A stretch of 21,037 nucleotides of DNA, taken from CAYVMN01 sp964452575. GTDB taxonomy: Bacteria > Desulfobacterota > DSM-4660 > Desulfatiglandales > Desulfatiglandaceae. The DNA lies in the NCBI GenBank assembly GCA_964452575.1, contig CAYVMN010000062.1, forward strand, positions 1 through 21,037, in the 5' to 3' direction. Shown in pieces: positions 14,467 through 21,037 of this stretch (position 1 is its first letter; the number at the start of each line of letters is the position of its first letter). Position numbers and translations under genes: made by a program. Below the pieces are notes generated by a model. That model worked only from the letters and a program-made list of their open reading frames with translations, had not been told where the DNA came from and did not search any database.

Positions 14467-15534
14467 ATGAAGAGATCAATCTGTGTCGCATTTGCTTTGG
14501 TTCTTCTATGCATGACCCTTCTCTCCCAGAGTGTCACTCCGGCTTCTGCCGGCGAACTCCCCAAATTCTTCACCATAAGCTCCTATCCCATAGGATCGCT
14601 CGGGACGGTTCTGGCTACAGCCTTTTCCAATGCCATTGAGAAAAAGACCGGCATTCGATCCAGGCCCACCCCCGCCGACACCGACGTGGGAAGGATTCTT
14701 CCGGTGAAAACCGGAGAGGCTCAAGTGGCCATACTTACGGCAGCCACAGTCTATTTCGCCAGCAACGGTCTGGGAGAATTTGCCGCCAAAAAGTGGGGGC
14801 CTCAAAGACTTCGCCTCACATTTGCCGGCAATGTGATCCACCATGGACTGGCCGTGAGGGCGAATTCGGGAATCAAGGTATGGAGTGACCTCAAAGGGAA
14901 AAAAGTGGCCTTCCCTCCAGGCCTGTTCGCCTTGACCGTTCCAGGGCTGCTCGCTTACGGTGGCCTGGTGAAAGGTGATGTGGTGGAGGTTCGGGCTCCC
15001 GGGTACACCGGGGGTATCAGGATGGTCATGGATGGCTCTGCGGACGCCTGTCATGCCTGCCCTGTCACTCCTCTGATGAAGGAGTGGGAGACCGCCCCTT
15101 ATGGGCTTCGATACCTGCCCATGGACAAGAATGACAAAGAGGCGTGGGCGAGAATGAAGAAATTCGCCCCATTCATGGCCTCTCCCATCTGGTGCGATTA
15201 CGGAGCCATGGGTGAAGGAGGGCCCAAGTGGCTTGCCTTCTATCCCTATACGCTCTCTGCCTACGATACCACAGATGAAGATGTGATCTATGCCATCGTG
15301 AAAGCCATGGTGGAGGGCCGGGATCTTTACAAGGACGTGAATAAGCCCGCATCGGGGCAGTGGACCCTCAAGGACACCCTGAATTTGGATAAGCCTGTAT
15401 ACGTTCCTTTCCACCCGGGTCTGATCAAGTATGCGAAGGAGAAAGGCCAGTGGACGGCAAAGCACGACGCCTGGCAGGCAAACGCCCTCAAGGAAGAGGA
15501 GGATAGGATCAAGTCGTGGAAAGTGGGAAGGTAG
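14467..15534 (+). CDS. TAXI-family TRAP transporter solute-binding protein
   Basis: This 355-residue periplasmic protein begins with a Sec signal peptide: MKRSI, an apolar core to about residue 23, and a cleavage region ending TPASAG near residue 29. The mature part starts with FTISSYPIGSLGTVLATAFSNAI, the glycine/serine-containing first strand typical of TAXI binding proteins, which capture organic acids such as glutamate or 2-oxoglutarate in studied cases. The GGIRMVMDGSADACH block is also family-like. GGAGG ends 7 bases before ATG 14467, which excludes the 43-codon in-frame extension beginning at a TTG (14338). The TRAP permease gene follows directly. The ligand is unknown. Confidence 0.93.
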   Translation: MKRSICVAFALVLLCMTLLSQSVTPASAGELPKFFTISSYPIGSLGTVLATAFSNAIEKKTGIRSRPTPADTDVGRILPVKTGEAQVAILTAATVYFASNGLGEFAAKKWGPQRLRLTFAGNVIHHGLAVRANSGIKVWSDLKGKKVAFPPGLFALTVPGLLAYGGLVKGDVVEVRAPGYTGGIRMVMDGSADACHACPVTPLMKEWETAPYGLRYLPMDKNDKEAWARMKKFAPFMASPIWCDYGAMGEGGPKWLAFYPYTLSAYDTTDEDVIYAIVKAMVEGRDLYKDVNKPASGQWTLKDTLNLDKPVYVPFHPGLIKYAKEKGQWTAKHDAWQANALKEEEDRIKSWKVGR

Positions 15535-17510
15535 AGAGCACCCAAGGGGAAAGGGGGCAACAAACGGTGAAAGCCCCTGCCGCTCTGGCGGGGGCCTCAC
15601 GATACCGCATTCTCTCCCCGTTCCAGCGGTTTTGCTCCATTGCATTGACCGTGGCCGGGGTAGGAACGGCGGTCATTTATCTTTTCCACATCGGGGTCAC
15701 CCTGTGGGGGGGGTATGTGGTGGGAACGGCTTATCTGCACCTGATCCTCGCCTTGTTTCTCCCCCAGGTCTTTTTCCATTTCCCGCTCACCTCCAGCTCC
15801 AGAGAAAAGCTTCCTTGGTACGATGTGATTCTTATTATTCTGAGCATTGTCGCTCCCTTTTACTTTTTCATCCGCGGCGAAGCGATCCTTTATGAAGGGT
15901 GGGAGATTTCACCTCCTACGGCTGCCTTCGTCTTGGGCATCATCCTTTGGGTCATTGTTCTGGAGGCGGCACGGAGGGCGGTGGGATGGCTCCTCTTCGG
16001 CCTCGTCCTCGTTTTTTCGGTCTACCCCCTGTTTGCAGAGCACATGCCGCTGCTTTTCTATGGGCCCAGTTACCCCATTGCCCGCCTGGTGGGCTATAAT
16101 ATCATGGGGCCGGAGGGAGTCATCGGCCTCCCAACGCGCGTGTTGGGCAACCTCTTTATCGGATTCATGTTTTTCGGTGTTGCCCTGACCTTCACGGGTG
16201 CGGCCCGGTTTTTCCTTTATCTTGCCCTCTCCCTCCTGGGGACGGTGAGGGGTGGAACGGCCAAAGTATCCGTGATGAGCAGCGCCATGGTTGGAACCAT
16301 CAGCGGAAGTGTCATCACCAATGTGATCACCACAGGAGCCTTTACGATCCCGGCCATGAAAAGGGCGGGGTATCCCGCTTATTATGCCGCAGCCATCGAG
16401 ACTTGTGCCTCCAGTGGGGGGGTCCTTATGCCGCCCATTATGGGGGCGGCGGCTTTTGTCATGGCCGGACTCCTGAACATTCCCTATAGTGAAGTGGCCC
16501 TGGCGGCGGCTGTCCCTTCCGTCCTTTACTATACGGGCCTTTTCATTCAGGTGGATGGTTTTGCGGCCAAGACGGGGCTCAAGGGACTGCAAAGGGAGGA
16601 GCTTCCTTCTACCTGGCAGACGATCAAGGAGGGCTGGTTTTACATTTTCGCCTTCATTGTACTGATCTATGTCCTCTTTGCACTTCGCCGTGAGGCCCAG
16701 GCTCCCTTCTATGCCACGATTCCTCTCCTGCTTCTCACCATGATCAGGAAGGAGACCAGACTCGATGTCAAGAAGTTTTTGCAATTCCTGGAGCGGACGG
16801 GGAGGACGCTCGGGGAAATCACCGGTATCCTGAGCTCCATCGGGCTTCTGATCGGCTCCCTCATGCTTACCGGGACCGCCCAAACGCTTTCCACAGACCT
16901 CATCGATTTGGCCGGCGGAAATGCGTTTATGCTGGTGGCAATGGGAGCCATAGCCAGCTTTATTCTCGGAATGGGCCTGACCATCACGGCCTGTTATCTG
17001 CTCCTTGCAGTGCTCCTGGCCCCCGCTCTGGTCCAGATCGGATTTGATCCTCTGGCGGTTCATATCTTCCTTGTTTACTGCGGCATGCTGTCCTTTATCA
17101 CTCCTCCGGTGGCTATTGGTGCTTACGCAGCAGCGGCCCTTGCCAGCGCCAATCCCATGAAAACGGCCGTGCAGGCCGTTCGTCTGGGGGCAGTCAAATA
17201 CTGCATACCCTTTTTTGTGGTCTTTGCGCCTGCGCTGATCCTTCACGGCAGTTTGTCACAGGTTGTGTCGGCGATAGGAACCGGACTCATCGGAGTGGTC
17301 TTCCTGGCTTCGGGCATCGAGGGCTACCTGGTTTTTGTGGGCCCGCTGGGCATCTTTGGCAGGCTCTGCTCCTTGTTCGGGGGCTTTCTCATGTTTATGC
17401 CCGGCTGGACCACCAATTTGATAGGGGTCGGACTGGTCGCCCTCCTGTTCCTCAAGCGCCTGGTTTTTTCTCCTGATCTGAAAAGGGATCAATTGAAGCA
17501 GGAAGTTTGA
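15516..17510 (+). CDS. TRAP transporter fused permease (4TM-12TM)
   Basis: This roughly 664-residue membrane protein contains the small (DctQ-like) and large (DctM-like) TRAP membrane parts in one chain, as is normal in TAXI systems. Many apolar segments run through the chain. Characteristic DctM-type stretches include GTVRGGTAKVSVMSSAMVGT, ASSGGVLMPPIMGAAAFVMA and LGMGLTITACYLLLAVLLAP. It would drive uptake with a sodium or proton gradient. The start is uncertain: GTG 15516 overlaps the binding-protein gene by 19 bases, while GTG 15567 has GGGGG 9 bases ahead and would give 647 residues. The C-terminal 90 residues add apolar helices that resemble the extra tail of other fused permeases. Confidence 0.92.
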   Translation: MESGKVESTQGERGQQTVKAPAALAGASRYRILSPFQRFCSIALTVAGVGTAVIYLFHIGVTLWGGYVVGTAYLHLILALFLPQVFFHFPLTSSSREKLPWYDVILIILSIVAPFYFFIRGEAILYEGWEISPPTAAFVLGIILWVIVLEAARRAVGWLLFGLVLVFSVYPLFAEHMPLLFYGPSYPIARLVGYNIMGPEGVIGLPTRVLGNLFIGFMFFGVALTFTGAARFFLYLALSLLGTVRGGTAKVSVMSSAMVGTISGSVITNVITTGAFTIPAMKRAGYPAYYAAAIETCASSGGVLMPPIMGAAAFVMAGLLNIPYSEVALAAAVPSVLYYTGLFIQVDGFAAKTGLKGLQREELPSTWQTIKEGWFYIFAFIVLIYVLFALRREAQAPFYATIPLLLLTMIRKETRLDVKKFLQFLERTGRTLGEITGILSSIGLLIGSLMLTGTAQTLSTDLIDLAGGNAFMLVAMGAIASFILGMGLTITACYLLLAVLLAPALVQIGFDPLAVHIFLVYCGMLSFITPPVAIGAYAAAALASANPMKTAVQAVRLGAVKYCIPFFVVFAPALILHGSLSQVVSAIGTGLIGVVFLASGIEGYLVFVGPLGIFGRLCSLFGGFLMFMPGWTTNLIGVGLVALLFLKRLVFSPDLKRDQLKQEV

Positions 17511-17598
17511 GAAAGGAGATGGGTTTTCACTGGGGAAGGAATCCTAGGGCGGGAGGTCCCTGGCGTGAAGGTTCTTGGGTGGATTGCGGGAGGCAGCC

Positions 17599-18381
17599 AT
17601 GGAAGACATAGGATACCCCAAATGGACGCTGGACGGGAAAATTGCTCTGGTCTCTGGGGCCTCTAGGGGGCTTGGAAAGTGGATCGCCCTCGGGCTTGCC
17701 CATGCAGGAGCGGGTGTGGCCGTCGTTGCGCGAAGCTTTGAGGAGGTTCAACGGACCGCCAAAGAGATCGAGGAGACGGACAATAAGGCCTTGCCCATTC
17801 GAGCCGATGTGTCCAGGATCGAGATGATCGAAGAGATGGTCCAAAAGACCCTGGCAACCTTCGGTCGCATTGATATCCTGGTCAATAACGCTGGAACGAA
17901 CATCCGGAAGACCGTCCTGGAAGTGACCCCTGAGGAGTTTGACCTGGTGGCAGGGGTCAATTTCAGGGGGCTTTACTTCACCAGCCAGATTGTTGCCAGG
18001 GAGATGGTGAAACGAGGGCAGGGTGGCAAAATCATCAACATCGGGTCTGCCGGCGGCTTTCTTCTCCGGGCCGGAATCCCCAATTCCGTGTATGCGGGTA
18101 CGAAAGGAGGGGTTGTGATGTTCACCAAGGCCTTTGCCGAGGAACTTGCCCCTTACAAGATCAATGTCAACGCCATTGCACCCGGTTATTTTGCCACTCC
18201 CTTGGTAAAAGATCGTTTGAGCAACCCTGAAGTGAGGGAAAAAATCATGTCCTTTACTCCCCTCAAAACCTTTGGGGGTGCCAGGGATATCATTGGGGCT
18301 ACGATTTTTCTTGCCTCAGATGCCTCGGATTTTATGACGGGTCAGACAATTTACGTGGATGGGGGAAGAACAGTTCTCTAG
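17599..18381 (+). CDS. Short-chain dehydrogenase/reductase (SDR)
   Basis: This 260-residue Rossmann-fold oxidoreductase has the nucleotide-binding motif G20-A-S-R-G-L-G26, the NNAG motif and the catalytic Y165-x3-K169. The likely catalytic serine is S150, two residues further from the tyrosine than usual. Gene order and overall sequence look like classic SDRs acting on hydroxy/oxo acids, sugars or 3-hydroxyacyl-CoA. GGGAGG ends 5 bases before ATG 17599, so the TTG at 17575 is not the start. It is 88 bases after the TRAP permease and probably co-transcribed, so it may oxidise or reduce the imported compound (inference). Confidence 0.93.
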   Translation: MEDIGYPKWTLDGKIALVSGASRGLGKWIALGLAHAGAGVAVVARSFEEVQRTAKEIEETDNKALPIRADVSRIEMIEEMVQKTLATFGRIDILVNNAGTNIRKTVLEVTPEEFDLVAGVNFRGLYFTSQIVAREMVKRGQGGKIINIGSAGGFLLRAGIPNSVYAGTKGGVVMFTKAFAEELAPYKINVNAIAPGYFATPLVKDRLSNPEVREKIMSFTPLKTFGGARDIIGATIFLASDASDFMTGQTIYVDGGRTVL

Positions 18382-19020
18382 AAACAGGAATCATGCGGGG
18401 ACACGATCTTCTGTGTGTGAAGGTCGAGGTCACGAAAAGGTCCTTGGCCTCCTTATACGTTCCATTGACCGTGGGATCTCAGAGGCCTACGGGCACAGAT
18501 TTAAGGATCACATTCATATGCATATATTGAGCCCTCCAGAACTTGCACCCAGTAAGATTGCTCAGTTGTGAAAGGGAGTTCCTCTCGTCTAATTCAACAG
18601 GAATTTCCAGACCTTCGAAAACGCTATTGGGGAAAACATCTCTAGGCTCGGTAAAGAGGTCGCTATTTGCGCTGAGAATTCAGAGCATCATGCAAGGAAA
18701 GCGCTTACATTTTTTGTCAAATCAAATGTGGCCACGCTTTTCCATCCAAACGACAGTGAGTATTGTCCCGAGTTATCCCTGTTAAGGGAAAAATAGCAAC
18801 CAACCGTAATGACCTTTATCGGGACATCGTTTAAGAACCTATTCCATATAGGCAAGAGTATCAAACCAAGATGATAATAACCTTCGACTATCCTGGGATC
18901 CAGTATGTTACTCTGCCCGGTATAAGTATAAGAGTATAAGGGCGTTGAGAAAAGAAATTCTTTAGTCTAATTTCTTAATAAGTTTCAAGATCGTTTTTCT
19001 TAAAAAAACGGGGTGAGAGC
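18382..19020. other. 640-base region without an intact gene
   Basis: The first 320 bases hold the decayed IS200/IS605-type transposase described separately. The rest is AT-rich. It contains GTATAAG-type repeats at about 18919-18940 and a weak promoter candidate, TTGAGA (18945-18950) and TAATTT (18968-18973) with 17 bases between. Near the end of the region, just ahead of the next gene, is a 7-bp inverted repeat (CGTTTTT/AAAAACG). Confidence 0.45.
18394..18700 (+). pseudogene. Degenerate IS200/IS605-family TnpA (Y1 HUH transposase) remnant
   Basis: Conceptual translation across frames recovers blocks of IS200/IS605 TnpA. One frame gives KVLGLLIRSIDRGISEAYGH, then KDHIHMHI with the HUH metal motif (H-I-H), then PPELAPSKIAQ, ending at TGA 18569. 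One base is missing just before this stop. In the shifted frame VKGSSSRLIQQEFPDLRKRY continues with WGKHL, then a TAG (18643-18645) where the family has Trp, then AR. The segment carrying the catalytic tyrosine is not recognisable. The copy is clearly dead: at least two frameshifts (another lies near 18435, at a VTK/KVL join) and one nonsense mutation. Confidence 0.75.
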
Positions 19021-20838
19021 ATGAGCCAGGCGTCTATCAACTTCTCGGTTGATTTGAAAGATATCCAGTTTGCCCTATTTGATGTCTTTAGGATAGATGA
19101 GATTCTGAGATTTGAGCGGTACCAGCATCTCGATGTGGATCAGGTGAAAGATATCTTGACTCAGGCAGAGCGAATGGCCCGGGAGGTCGTCTTTCCGGTC
19201 AATAGGACCGCGGATCAGACGCCTCCCGTATACCGCGATGGGAAGGTCATCATGCCTGAGCCCTTTCATTCGGCCTTCAGGAAATACTGCGATGCGGGGT
19301 GGATTCCAATTGTGCTCAGGAAAGAGGCCGGAGGATTGGGGCTTCCCGAGGCCCTTGCAGCGATCATCAAGGAGATATTCAATGGCGCATCAGGGGGGTT
19401 TTTTGCCTTTTCCTCTCTGACCGCGGGTGCCCTGAACCTCGTGGAATCATTCGGGACCCAACAGGTAAAGAGGCGATTTGTCGACAAGATGACCAGGGGG
19501 ATTTTTTGCGGAACCATGTGCCTTACTGAACCGGAGGCGGGCTCCTTTCTGGCGGATATCAGCACCAGCGCAAAAAGGGAAGGAGATCATTTCAAAATCA
19601 GAGGGACCAAGGTGTTTATAGGGACGGGTGAACATGATCTTTCCGAGAATATCTTGCACTGTGTCCTTGCACGGATTGAGGGTGCTCCAAACGGATACCG
19701 GGGCATCAGCCTCTTTGCTGTTCCAAAATATCGTGTCAACGAGGATGGGACCTTAGGGGAATTCAACGATGTCTTTTGCAGTGGTATCGAAAGGAAGATG
19801 GGCCATGATGGGGCTCCCACGGCAACCCTTCACTTCGGAGATAATGATGAGTGCCAGGGATGGTTGCTGGGAGAGGCGGGGCGGGGTCTGTCTCACATGT
19901 TCCAGATGATGAACGAACTGAGGCTGGCTACGGCCGCTCAGGGGGTTGGGCAGGCGGCTGGTGCCTATGGAATAGCCCTCTCCTTTGCCAAACAGCGAAT
20001 CCAGGGACTCTCTTATAAAAGGAAAAAAGGAGATCCTGCGCTTCAGGTTCCCATCATCGATCATCCGGATGTCCGGAGGAATCTCATGTTCATGAAGACG
20101 ATGGTGGAGGGTTGCCGGAGATTGAACATCCTCGCAGGTCTGTATATTGACCTTTCCAGATCATTGGATGACGACGGGAAGAGGGAATACTATCATGACC
20201 TTTCTGAGATGCTTACCCCTGTCTGTAAATCCTATGGAAGCGATATGGGATTCAGGGTGGCCGAGACAGCGGTACAGACCATGGGTGGGTACGGATACGT
20301 CAAGGATTATCATGTGGAGCAATACGTGAGAGACGTAAAACCGGCGAGTATCTACGAGGGAACGAACGGTATACAGGCCATTGACCTCACACGAAGGAAA
20401 CTCAATCTCAAGGAAGGCCAGCTCTTTAAGAATCTCATCCATGAGATGGATCGTTTTATTGATCAGAATATTCAGGATCCTGTCCTGGGGACTTCCATTG
20501 GGGAATTGAAAAGGACAAAAGAGGTCATGGTAGAAACATCCAAATTCTTTTCGAGTAAAGGGGAAGAGGATCCGGGCCTTCGACTTTCGGTTGCCAAGCC
20601 CTTTCTGGATCTTACCGGCCATGTCCTCTGTACCTGGATGCTCCTGAAATCGGCAGCGGTTGCAAGTTCTCACCTTAACGATCCACAGACATCTAAAAGA
20701 GACAGGTTCTTCTATCAGGGAAAGATCTTATCTGCCCGGTTTGCCGTCTCCAACCTCTTGCCCCAGGTGGATTCCCTGGCCAGAACCATCGCAGCAAAGG
20801 ACCGGAGTATCCTTGACATGGAGGAAGACAGCTTTTAG
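19021..20838 (+). CDS. Acyl-CoA dehydrogenase, large 600-residue type
   Basis: This 605-residue flavoenzyme is longer than classical acyl-CoA dehydrogenases (about 380) and resembles the 3-methylmercaptopropionyl-CoA dehydrogenase (DmdC)-like group with an extra N-terminal segment and C-terminal domain. Visible blocks are MCLTEPEAGS (FAD/substrate loop), the substrate region around ERKMGHDGAPTATL, QTMGGYGYVKDYHVEQYVRD, and IYEGTNGIQAIDL. E446 in the last block is the likely catalytic base. GGGGTGAG lies just before ATG 19021. It is a lone gene behind the transposon relic and ahead of a terminator. It would introduce an alpha,beta double bond into an acyl-CoA, passing electrons to an electron-transfer flavoprotein; the acyl group is unknown. 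Confidence 0.93.
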   Translation: MSQASINFSVDLKDIQFALFDVFRIDEILRFERYQHLDVDQVKDILTQAERMAREVVFPVNRTADQTPPVYRDGKVIMPEPFHSAFRKYCDAGWIPIVLRKEAGGLGLPEALAAIIKEIFNGASGGFFAFSSLTAGALNLVESFGTQQVKRRFVDKMTRGIFCGTMCLTEPEAGSFLADISTSAKREGDHFKIRGTKVFIGTGEHDLSENILHCVLARIEGAPNGYRGISLFAVPKYRVNEDGTLGEFNDVFCSGIERKMGHDGAPTATLHFGDNDECQGWLLGEAGRGLSHMFQMMNELRLATAAQGVGQAAGAYGIALSFAKQRIQGLSYKRKKGDPALQVPIIDHPDVRRNLMFMKTMVEGCRRLNILAGLYIDLSRSLDDDGKREYYHDLSEMLTPVCKSYGSDMGFRVAETAVQTMGGYGYVKDYHVEQYVRDVKPASIYEGTNGIQAIDLTRRKLNLKEGQLFKNLIHEMDRFIDQNIQDPVLGTSIGELKRTKEVMVETSKFFSSKGEEDPGLRLSVAKPFLDLTGHVLCTWMLLKSAAVASSHLNDPQTSKRDRFFYQGKILSARFAVSNLLPQVDSLARTIAAKDRSILDMEEDSF

Positions 20839-20925
20839 CTATCATGAGGCCCATGGAACCAAGAAAATAACAGTTCAGGTAACACCTTAGCGCTTTGAAA
20901 GATAGGCCGCCTCTGGCCCGGAGGG

Positions 20926-20946
20926 AGGACCGTGAGGGTCTTTTTT
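20926..20946 (+). terminator. Rho-independent terminator after the acyl-CoA dehydrogenase
   Basis: AGGACC (20926-20931) pairs with GGTCTT (20937-20942) with one G-T wobble and a 5-base loop, and six T residues run from 20941 to 20946. It lies 88 bases after the stop codon. The remaining 90 bases of the window show no gene. Confidence 0.65.
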
Positions 20947-21037
20947 CCAAAGGACGTAACCCAAATTCTTCACAGCCTCTGCCACGCCCCCTTACCTTTA
21001 AATACAGTTTCTGCCAGGCAGGGGAGAGGGCTCTTCA

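Noticed and set aside
14506..15645. 379-codon minus-strand open frame opposite the TAXI binding protein
   Set aside because: It is an antisense shadow of a gene with signal peptide and family blocks, with odd composition rich in Gly, Pro and His.
15909..17246. 445-codon minus-strand open frame opposite the TRAP permease
   Set aside because: Highly charged, low-complexity composition is expected from reading the complement of a membrane protein gene.
18591..18789. 65-codon plus-strand frame overlapping and following the transposase relic
   Set aside because: It has no start codon, overlaps the recognisable TnpA frame and resembles no known family.
18919..18940. Three GTATAAG-like units, considered as a short tandem repeat or CRISPR-like element
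   Set aside because: Units are 6-8 bases and unspaced, far too short for a CRISPR. They may be chance in AT-rich DNA.

Overview
The window reads as chromosome of an anaerobic bacterium of the Desulfobacterota type (a sulfate reducer or syntroph). This is inferred from gene content: a NarI/HdrE-type membrane cytochrome with a c-type heme motif, an HdrD-like Fe-S protein, a four-subunit 2-oxoacid:ferredoxin oxidoreductase, a TAXI-TRAP transporter, several acyl-CoA enzymes and a sigma-54 regulatory pair. No rRNA, tRNA, CRISPR or intact mobile element was seen.

Layout. (1) 1-804, minus: 5' part of a membrane cytochrome b with a CxxCH heme motif, cut by the window edge. (2) 1019-6370, plus: a PAS-PAS-GAF histidine kinase, an NtrC-family sigma-54 activator and an archaemetzincin-like metalloprotease. 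A very well matched -24/-12 sigma-54 promoter follows (5366-5380), in front of a gene for a cysteine-rich protein with a GcvH-like domain that lacks the lipoyl lysine. (3) 6418-7623, minus: HdrD-like protein, convergent with the previous gene across a shared terminator hairpin. (4) 7781-10467, plus: korDABC, tightly overlapping. (5) 14093-10468, minus: a thiolase-fold protein lacking both catalytic cysteines, its DUF35 partner, an acyl-CoA ligase, and the 39-codon tail of a lost acyl-CoA dehydrogenase. (6) 14467-18381, plus: TAXI-type TRAP binding protein, fused TRAP permease and an SDR dehydrogenase. (7) 18382-19020: no intact gene, but a decayed IS200/IS605-type transposase. (8) 19021-20838, plus: a large acyl-CoA dehydrogenase, then a terminator.

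How it may fit together (inference). The TRAP system imports an organic acid, the ligase makes its CoA thioester, and the acyl-CoA dehydrogenase, SDR and thiolase/DUF35 pair oxidise and cleave it. KorDABC and the HdrD-like and cytochrome proteins handle low-potential electrons. The most unusual block is 1019-6370, where a cytosolic redox- or ligand-sensing two-component system appears to switch on the GcvH-like cysteine protein through sigma-54, with an archaemetzincin encoded between them. Gene remnants and a 39-bp dispersed repeat at the borders of block 5 suggest that this region has been rearranged.
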